Shown: piece by piece, positions 58,586 to 64,000 of the stretch
Layout of the letters: every line of letters starts with the position of its first letter
Position numbering within the stretch: the stretch's first letter is position 1
DNA from: Bacteroidota bacterium
GTDB taxonomy: Bacteria; Bacteroidota; Rhodothermia; Rhodothermales; Bin80
Assembly (NCBI GenBank): GCA_026709065.1
Contig: JAPOTS010000078.1
Span: forward strand, 21,300-85,299
Direction of reading: 5' to 3'
Length of the DNA: 64,000 nucleotides
Program-made: the position numbers and the translations under genes
Notes under the pieces: model-generated
Told to the model about the DNA's origin: nothing
Database searches by the model: none
What the model saw: only the letters and a program-made list of their open reading frames with translations

Positions 58586-59932
58586 ATGAATATTGATCGT
58601 ATCAGTGTCAAAGGATTGTTCAACCATTTTGATTATGAGCTGTCATTCATTGATGAAAATCGTATTATGCTTTTGGCAGGTCCCAACGGATCGGGCAAGA
58701 CAACAATTCTTAAACTAATTGACTTAGTATTCAACCTTTCGTTCAACCAGCTAGCTGAAGCCCCTTTTCATGAACTGAAATTTTTCTTTGATAATGACAG
58801 TAAACAGTTACTTGTACAAAGAATTTTAACCAAAACCCATGATGATGCTGAATTACCGCTGAGCTTCACTCTTCGTGAAGATAATACTTGTAAAAAGTTC
58901 AATCCATCTAAAATTAAGTCCAGCATGAGAAGGAATCAACTTTCTTTGTCAATGATTGAAGATTTAATCCCAGAACTTCAACGCGTTGGACAAAAACAAT
59001 GGATTACTGAAGATACTCGCTACATCCTTGAACTTGAAGATGTTATCACAAACTACATCAAGGTTTTTCCTGGCAATATTCAAAAAGAGATTAATTCAGT
59101 ACCTGATTGGTTATATGAAATTAGTCAATCAATTAATGTACGCTTTATTGATACTAAAAGATTAACTTGTAAATCTCTTGAGAAGAATCATCGCCATCGC
59201 ACAGCTAATAGTACAATGCGGACTGTTACATACTATTCAAGGCTATTGTCAAATCAAATACAAGTATCTATTTCTAAATATGGTTCATTATCTCAGTCAC
59301 TTGATCGTAGTTTTCCATCTCGCGTGGTGACCAACGATCTTCATTCTACTACTTCAATTGAGGAGCTGAAAAAAGACTTGAATGATATTAAACAAAAACG
59401 CCAGCGATTGGAGGATGCGGGACTCCTGTCTAAGGATCACCATGACCTACAAATTCCAGATCTGGGTGGAGCAGATGATTCTCAACGAAATGTGCTATCT
59501 GTATACGCAAAAGATACCAATAAAAAACTTGCAGTATTTGATGATTTATATGAAAAGATCACGGTTTTCAAAAAAATAGTTAACCACAGGTTTAGCCACA
59601 AGCACGTATATATCAGCGACCAGGGGTTTTTTGTTAGCCAAAATGGTGACACCTCTTTAAATCTAGAATTACTCTCATCTGGTGAACAACACGAACTCGT
59701 TTTTTTATACGATTTATTATTTAGAGCATCTAAAAATTCATTGGTTCTGATTGATGAGCCCGAAATTTCGTTGCATGTTGCTTGGCAAAGAAAGTGGCTT
59801 GAAGATCTAAATAGTATAGCAGAACTCTCAAAATTTCGTTCTATTGTAGCGACCCATTCTCCTCAAATTATTGGAGATAGTTGGCATCTAGTTGTTCAAT
59901 TAATCTCGGGAAATAAGGTCCATGGAACCTAA
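58586..59932 (+). CDS. AAA ATPase, PARIS AriA-like (OLD/RecF-type)
   Basis: 448 residues when started at the ATG at 58586, which matches the N-terminus of the reverse-strand paralogue (MNI-RI-V--LF). It has Walker A GPNGSGKTT (32-40), a long coiled-coil middle (KKDLNDIKQKRQRLEDAG), ABC-type signature LLSSGEQHEL, Walker B LVLIDEPEISLH and switch His in SIVATHSPQIIGD. The next gene overlaps by 11 bp and encodes a DUF4435 protein, the pairing known from the PARIS anti-phage system, where the ATPase scaffold holds the TOPRIM effector until an anti-restriction protein is sensed. PARIS identity is inference from domain pairing, size and neighbourhood; other AAA-DUF4435 systems remain possible. Confidence 0.85.
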   Translation: MNIDRISVKGLFNHFDYELSFIDENRIMLLAGPNGSGKTTILKLIDLVFNLSFNQLAEAPFHELKFFFDNDSKQLLVQRILTKTHDDAELPLSFTLREDNTCKKFNPSKIKSSMRRNQLSLSMIEDLIPELQRVGQKQWITEDTRYILELEDVITNYIKVFPGNIQKEINSVPDWLYEISQSINVRFIDTKRLTCKSLEKNHRHRTANSTMRTVTYYSRLLSNQIQVSISKYGSLSQSLDRSFPSRVVTNDLHSTTSIEELKKDLNDIKQKRQRLEDAGLLSKDHHDLQIPDLGGADDSQRNVLSVYAKDTNKKLAVFDDLYEKITVFKKIVNHRFSHKHVYISDQGFFVSQNGDTSLNLELLSSGEQHELVFLYDLLFRASKNSLVLIDEPEISLHVAWQRKWLEDLNSIAELSKFRSIVATHSPQIIGDSWHLVVQLISGNKVHGT

Positions 59933-60620
59933 TCTTCCCTCTGAAATCGTCAATGAGATTCGCTTACAGCGTCAGTCATTTGATGGCTCATTATTGATTG
60001 TAGAGGGGCGTGATGATCGACTATCCTTCCAAAAATTTGTAGATCAAGAAAAATGTGAAATTATTGTAGCAAATGGTAAGGGGAATGTGATAGATGTGGT
60101 TGTAAAGCTCCGTGTCCAGTTATGTGATGGAGTTGTTGGTGTTGTTGATGCAGATTTTGATCATATTGAGAATACACTTTCATTGATTGAGAATATAATT
60201 GTTCTTGAAACAGTGGATTTAGAAGCTTTGCTAATTCGTTCCCCGGCATTGGAGAGTCTATTATCGGAATGTGGGCAAATGAAGAAAATTGCACAGGCTG
60301 AAAAAGACATACGATCCGTGCTAATTGAAGCCGCTGTATGGATAGGATGTCTGCGTTTATTTTCTCACCGCGGGGGGGTTCAATTGAAGTTCCAAGGTCT
60401 GAAATTTCGAAAATTCATTGACAGACAATCACTTAAAATTGATATTCAGGCTCTTGTTCATAAAGTCTTAAATCGTTCAGTAGGGCCCCGTATGCCACCA
60501 ATTCCTGAAGTTGTTGCAAATCTCAAAACCTTACGAGATACCATCATTGATGATTGGCTGGTATGTTTAGGGAAGGACATGGTTGAAGTTCTCACCGTCG
60601 CTCTGCGTCGCAAAATCTGA
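59922..60620 (+). CDS. DUF4435 TOPRIM-like effector, probably truncated by TGA (AriB-like)
   Basis: 232 residues up to TGA at 60618-60620. The N-terminal LLIVEGRDDRLSFQKFV supplies the TOPRIM-like acidic residue and VGVVDADFDHI the DxD pair, followed by VLETVDLEALL, all typical of DUF4435. It overlaps the ATPase gene by 11 bp. The family is usually near 290 residues. In-frame codons after the TGA (60621-60782) read like the missing C-terminus, so this copy seems cut 54 codons short. Known AriB cleaves tRNA to cause abortive infection; whether the shortened form acts is unknown. Confidence 0.78.
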   Translation: MEPNLPSEIVNEIRLQRQSFDGSLLIVEGRDDRLSFQKFVDQEKCEIIVANGKGNVIDVVVKLRVQLCDGVVGVVDADFDHIENTLSLIENIIVLETVDLEALLIRSPALESLLSECGQMKKIAQAEKDIRSVLIEAAVWIGCLRLFSHRGGVQLKFQGLKFRKFIDRQSLKIDIQALVHKVLNRSVGPRMPPIPEVVANLKTLRDTIIDDWLVCLGKDMVEVLTVALRRKI

Positions 60621-60782
60621 CCTAAGCAGGCCCAGCATATCAACTCTGAAATGATCAAGAGCGGTCTACGACTGTCATATCATTGGGATGATTTTAAAAA
60701 AACACAGTTAGTCAAAGATTGTCGAGAATGGGAGTCAAGAAACGTCCCATATATGATTTTGCATCAGGAAATGTCTAACTAA
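60621..60782 (+). pseudogene. detached in-frame C-terminus of DUF4435 gene
   Basis: Continuing the DUF4435 frame past TGA gives PKQAQHINSEMIKSGLRLSY and then HWDDFKKTQLVKDCREWESR and NVPYMIL before TAA at 60780. The pattern LRLSYxWDDFKKTQL...REWE...PYMIL fits my recollection of DUF4435 C-termini, and the summed length (about 286 codons) fits the family. An ATG at 60651 could start a 43-residue fragment. Either a nonsense mutation or readthrough. Confidence 0.6.
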
Positions 60783-60989
60783 CACGATTTTCTGAAGATA
60801 TTCTTAGTGTCACAGTCATCAACTTTACGATCAAGTTCAGTACAATTTAATCTTCAATGTGGGATGGATGTCATGTCCATCCTCAGCAGTCTACTTCCTT
60901 GCAACTGGCGTCTCGGCTTATCCTGCCTTTTAAGAGTGATTTTACTTCTTCGCGTGTCGGGGCAACGCCTTGCATGCCAGAGCAGTTAT

Positions 60990-61056
60990 CCTAATTCTGA
61001 TTGTTGTCTATTAAATATTCGTCAACAAGCCAAGTATGAAAAGACGGAATAGGTGT
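60990..61056 (-). pseudogene. 3' scrap of a second AAA+ ATPase gene
   Basis: The reverse strand reads TPIPSFHTWLVDEYLIDNNQ then N and stop. The intact ATPase at 38354-39508 ends SIPIPSFYTWLVDNYG. Only about 20 codons remain; the 5' side is cut exactly where the GTGTCCCAC repeats begin. Confidence 0.65.
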
Positions 61057-61106
61057 CCCACTAACTTCGGATTCGGTGTCCCACAAGTTCGGATTCAGTG
61101 TCCCAC
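61053..61106 (+). repeat. three 22-23-bp direct repeats (GTGTCCCAC...)
   Basis: GTGTCCCAC starts at 61053, 61076 and 61098. The first two units share AAcTTCGGATTC-type spacers (CTAACTTCGGATTC and AAGTTCGGATTC). Repeated TGT-starting sites of this spacing are typical of transposase-binding arrays at transposon ends, for instance in IS21- and Tn7/Tn5053-like elements. A worn copy lies at 38175. Confidence 0.7.
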
Positions 61107-61447
61107 AACGTTCATAATACGCAGGTGATATACAGCTTTTGCAGAAGCCTCAAATGAGCCTATCAATGTCAGAATTGCATTCATATTAACATTAATTCCT
61201 TGAATCCGACATTGTTGTAATTATAGTACTTCTATCATGTTTTCCTCGTGTTGGGAGCCAAGACTTCATGGTGTGTTGAATTTCTTATATTTGAGTTTAA
61301 TCATATTCGTTCCAAGAAAATAAATTTGAAAGTATTCGCTTTATTCACTATAGGACCACATATGATAAGATAGTTCCGAGTTGCTTAGATATATTTTTTA
61401 ACCAAGCCGTGAGGTCGGCAAAAAAAAAGGAAATATATGATTAGTCT

Positions 61448-61632
61448 ATGATTATTGGCATGGTTGCTATCATTGGTTTCTATGGAAGCTATCTCAAGAT
61501 ATGCGAAAACTGGAATCAAGTCTAACGAAGGAGATCCGAGATTTGGGTGAGCGAGTTGCGAAGATTGAGGGAGCTATCTTTCAAGGCGTTGTATTCAAGG
61601 AAGGTAACCCTACGGCGACTTTTCTGGACTAA
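61448..61632 (+). pseudogene. small membrane/coiled-coil gene with frameshift
   Basis: Frame one reads MIIGMVAIIGF (membrane anchor). After a one-base shift near 61480 the next frame reads LWKLSQDMRKLESSLTKEIR and DLGERVAKIEGAIFQG, a coiled coil, ending FLD at TAA 61630-61632. Joined, they form a plausible protein of about 60 residues with one membrane helix plus a coiled coil, a type common beside toxin genes. As it stands it is broken; a 43-residue ORF from ATG 61501 is the only intact part. Confidence 0.45.
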
Positions 61633-62187
61633 GCCATTGTTAGATTTTGCAGACATTTTGTAGTAGAATGCCAAACTGACTATATTTTCGGCTATGCCTC
61701 ACAATACTCTCAAATTTGTTAGGAAATATATAGGGAGCATCACATCGGTTCTATCACAATCTGATAGAATGTGCACTGAACTATGTCATGGATGCTCCGA
61801 ACCAGTATGACAAGGAAAAGCATGTCATTTTCTAGGCAGTAGAACCCCATGTAAATGTAGTTTCATAATGGAAGGAGCTTAATCGTAACATAAACCTAAA
61901 CAAGTAAAATGGTCAATGTGACCAGAATGGTCATTAAATCTAAAAAACGTGAAATTATGCAAGTCTCTTTTTCAGTAGATTTCGCAACATTGGTATCAGG
62001 TTGATAATCTATGAACATATAGTTCTGGATAGTGTACTAAAATTTTGACGCTCCATATGACGATTATGGTCTATTTCCTTTTCAAGGAAAGAGAAGACAT
62101 TCCCATGTAGCAAGCTAGGAAGCCCATTGCACTAAACAATGTAATATTACTAAAAAGGTGACAATCTGAATCAAGATTATAGACATA

Positions 62188-63021
62188 GTGAAAAAATCCG
62201 TTAAAATATCAATCACCCCCAGTCAATCAGAATCTGGAAGACTTTCAATTCAAGATACCATGCGCCAAGTGTGGGATTTTTTTGACTTGCTGTCCGATGA
62301 AAATACTGAGTATATAGAATGGGTACTGGAAGGTGCAAGTTATAGCTCACCTTTTGTGGTGACAGCTCAACCAATAGACAAGAGAACGAATAGGATTGCA
62401 ACTGAAATTGTCTCTCCTAACTTAAGAGATATTGCCCAGGTGATGCAGAATCTTTCTTCTAATCAACCAAGTCAAATTAATCTCAATGATAAGAAGCTGA
62501 AGACGGTTGAACAACTATTAGAACGAAATATCAACGGAATTGAGAAGACGCAATATGATTTTGGTCATGGGATTGAACCCGTAGTCATGGATCAAAATCA
62601 TGCTAAGGCATGCCTCAAACAATTGTGCGGCCCCAATGAGCTGGATCAATTAATGGCTACATTTGCAGGGCAAGGATTTGGCTCCATTGGTGGTTCACTG
62701 ATTCAGGTAGGTACGCACCGTAACAAGCCAGCAATTCGTGTCAAGGAATTTAATACAGGCAATAAGATATGGTGTCAAGTAGATCAACAAACGCTTGCAG
62801 AGGTGGAGGAAAAGATTCGAGCAAAAGATGTTTGGACAGAACAAGATATCCTTATACAAGGTATGCTTTGTTTCAACGATAGAGGAAAAATTATTCAAAT
62901 AGTAGATGGTAGCGTGACTTATTTGAGTCGTAGAAAGGTATCCCTTCAAGACTTACATGATCCAGATTTTTCCGAAGGACTTCCATCAGAAGAGTACATC
63001 AACCGATTGCGAGAAGATTAG
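62188..63021 (+). CDS. hypothetical protein upstream of PIN nuclease (putative antitoxin/partner)
   Basis: 277 residues from a GTG start; I do not recognise the family. The N-terminal stretch (to about 60) looks like a small alpha/beta domain with EYIEWVLEGASYSSPFVV. The middle is helical (TVEQLLERNINGIEK). The segment 150-240 reads like small beta-barrels (GSIGGSLIQVGTH...IRVKEFNTGNKIWCQVD). Its stop is 13 bp before the PIN start, so the pair is an operon. Single-domain toxins normally have a small partner, so a 277-residue partner is unusual. Alternative role: adaptor or sensor that directs the nuclease. Confidence 0.7.
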   Translation: MKKSVKISITPSQSESGRLSIQDTMRQVWDFFDLLSDENTEYIEWVLEGASYSSPFVVTAQPIDKRTNRIATEIVSPNLRDIAQVMQNLSSNQPSQINLNDKKLKTVEQLLERNINGIEKTQYDFGHGIEPVVMDQNHAKACLKQLCGPNELDQLMATFAGQGFGSIGGSLIQVGTHRNKPAIRVKEFNTGNKIWCQVDQQTLAEVEEKIRAKDVWTEQDILIQGMLCFNDRGKIIQIVDGSVTYLSRRKVSLQDLHDPDFSEGLPSEEYINRLRED

Positions 63022-63034
63022 ATATGGCACATGC

Positions 63035-63514
63035 ATGCAAGTATTATTGGATGCCTGTGTATGGATTGATTTGATCACTCAATCTAACACTGATAGATTT
63101 CGGAGATGCCAAAATGTATTCTCCAAGGCTGAAAATGGGGAGGTTGAATTATGGACTTCCTCCTTTACACTTGCTGAAGTTTACATAAGAAAATGTGATG
63201 GTGATCTAACAACAATGCCCGAAGACCAAGACGATATGTTTGAATCATTTTTTAAGTCTGGTTTAGTTAAGCCAATTCTGTTAGATTTGCAAGTAGCAAA
63301 AATCTCAAGACGGCTCAGCAGAAAATACCCCATATTACGTAAGCCACAAGATGCAGTCCATGTCGCATCCTGCATTGTTGCAAACATTGATGAATTGCAC
63401 ACCTTTGATGTCAAAGATTTGATACGATTAGATGGTCAAATTTTGTTAAGAAATGGTGCCCCCTTAAAGATTTCAGAACCACCTTTACCTCCACCAGACT
63501 TATTTGATTCTTAG
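63035..63514 (+). CDS. PIN domain nuclease (VapC-like)
   Basis: 159 residues from the ATG at 63035, chosen because PIN proteins start with a beta strand leading to the first catalytic Asp (MQVLLDACVWIDL, Asp6); an in-frame upstream start would lie within the previous gene. The other acidic residues are in SFTLAEVYIRK (Glu), KPQDAVHVAS (Asp) and LHTFDVKDL (Asp), so the active site looks complete. VapC-like PIN proteins cut tRNA or rRNA. It follows the 277-residue gene with a 13-bp gap. The tail is Pro-rich (ISEPPLPPPD). Confidence 0.88.
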   Translation: MQVLLDACVWIDLITQSNTDRFRRCQNVFSKAENGEVELWTSSFTLAEVYIRKCDGDLTTMPEDQDDMFESFFKSGLVKPILLDLQVAKISRRLSRKYPILRKPQDAVHVASCIVANIDELHTFDVKDLIRLDGQILLRNGAPLKISEPPLPPPDLFDS

Positions 63515-63870
63515 GGTATTTGTTTTATTTAGCTTTTCTCATTTCTTCCGTGATCTCGATAAATATTGTATATCCCCATGTGAAGTAGGAGGGTAGTCAG
63601 CTAGCCTATAAAGTTGCAATGTAGATTCTGTCCGAAAAGATTTTAACTAATCTGAATGGCCTATTCTGTAAGGGTTTTTCGCTATGAATTTAGGTTGAAT
63701 TAGACTTTAAGATTTTGCGGCTTCTTTACCATTAAGGCTTTTCCAACCACTAAAAAACGGAGGGTTGAAGAAAAACCTCCAGTTTTAGTGGTTCTTCAGA
63801 AATCTTCGCAACTAAATTAACAAGTTTACATGCGAAAAGTTTATGATTTCCAAAACGTCATTGATAGTCC
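63515..63870. other. intergenic with hairpin
   Basis: 356 bases, no gene. The hairpin at 63745-63793 is the only structure seen. Confidence 0.45.
63745..63793. terminator. imperfect long hairpin
   Basis: Outer arms 63745-63755 and 63783-63793 pair perfectly (AACCACTAAAA/TTTTAGTGGTT). An inner GGAGG/CCTCC stem (63759-63763 with 63776-63780) extends it, with small internal loops. It may end transcripts from the PIN operon or from the reverse-strand IS relic, or be an IS-end inverted repeat. Confidence 0.5.
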
Positions 63871-64000
63871 CTATTCATCGTAATAGGCATAGGGGTATTG
63901 ATCATTGTACTCTTCCCATAAAATACCGATAAGGTAAGGCTCCGATGTTGGGCCAATTCCTGATGAACGACATTCCAGTCAGGTGTCTTTTGTTCACGCT
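63871..64000 (-). pseudogene. IS21-family transposase (IstA) relic, runs off the window
   Basis: The reverse strand reads REQKTPDWNVVHQELAQHRS then LTL, and after a one-base shift near 63930 ILWEEYNDQYPYAYYDE and stop. This fits IstA proteins at the pattern W..VH.EL....(V/L)TL..LWEEY...P.GY.YS. It is frameshifted and ends far too early. More may lie beyond 64000. Confidence 0.6.

Larger units (their letters stand above)
60783..62187. other. 1.4-kb relic-rich region
   Basis: No intact gene. From left to right it holds a C-terminal scrap of an AAA+ ATPase gene on the reverse strand, three GTGTCCCAC repeats and a small frameshifted coiled-coil gene. The rest is AT-rich and unassigned. Confidence 0.5.

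Noticed and set aside
60618..60620. TGA recoding (selenocysteine or code 4)
   Set aside because: TGA ends other good genes here and no SECIS-like structure is obvious; a nonsense mutation is simpler.
60862..60882. Short GGATGGA/TCCATCC hairpin after the DUF4435 gene
   Set aside because: Seven base pairs only and no T-tail.

Overview
This 64 kb window looks like a chromosomal segment of a Bacteroidota-like bacterium, probably from the Rhodothermia/Balneolia side. The evidence is type IX secretion (T9SS) sorting domains with the YPNPF signature on four large exported proteins, a GWxTD-domain protein, CRTAC1-type FG-GAP lipoproteins, two lipoprotein sulfatases and a DUF1343 protein. Many genes are AT-rich, and Shine-Dalgarno sites are not obvious. 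The mix of eukaryote-like repeat proteins (WD40, plant-type LRR), sulfatases and aryl-sulfotransferase-like proteins would suit a host-associated marine lifestyle, for example a sponge symbiont. That is inference, not something the sequence proves.

Layout. 0.4-8.2 kb is a tight forward operon: two FG-GAP/ASPIC lipoproteins, a GWxTD protein and a small MGMT-like protein, followed by convergent aroA. 9.6-12.5 kb is sparse and holds a Fic gene and a long perfect hairpin. 12.5-15.8 kb is a housekeeping run: tatA, gatA, sucD and engB. 16.2-25.1 kb is an exported repeat-protein block: two tandemly duplicated WD40 genes, an orphan T9SS tail, and a three-module LRR protein carrying a perfect 360-bp tandem duplication. 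25.5-29.1 kb holds a Sel1-repeat relic and two aryl-sulfotransferase-like genes. tRNA-Ala(GGC), thrA and gyrA follow.

36-39.5 kb is the first accessory patch. It contains a frameshifted AAA ATPase, an interrupted PIN-like gene, transposon-end-like repeats and an AAA+ ATPase that looks more GC-rich than its surroundings. 39.8-52.9 kb returns to metabolism and envelope functions: lat, lipA, an M14 peptidase, two sulfatases, ndk, namZ-like, a small membrane protein, mreD, a nucleoside hydrolase and gnd.

53.1-64 kb is a defence/mobile island. It starts with a single-chain MmeI-like type IIL restriction-modification enzyme. Next come two head-to-head copies of an AAA-ATPase plus DUF4435 (TOPRIM-like) pair resembling the PARIS anti-phage system. 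The reverse-strand copy is a pseudogene pair (an in-frame TAG in the ATPase and a shattered DUF4435). The forward copy has an apparently whole ATPase, but its DUF4435 frame is cut by a TGA with a recognisable C-terminus continuing in frame. The island ends with 22-23-bp direct repeats, a probable new two-gene module (277-aa protein plus PIN nuclease) and an IS21-type transposase relic at the window edge.

The recurring theme is that defence-type genes in both patches carry single lesions while all core genes are open. This suggests recent and repeated inactivation of nuclease effectors, or less probably recoding.
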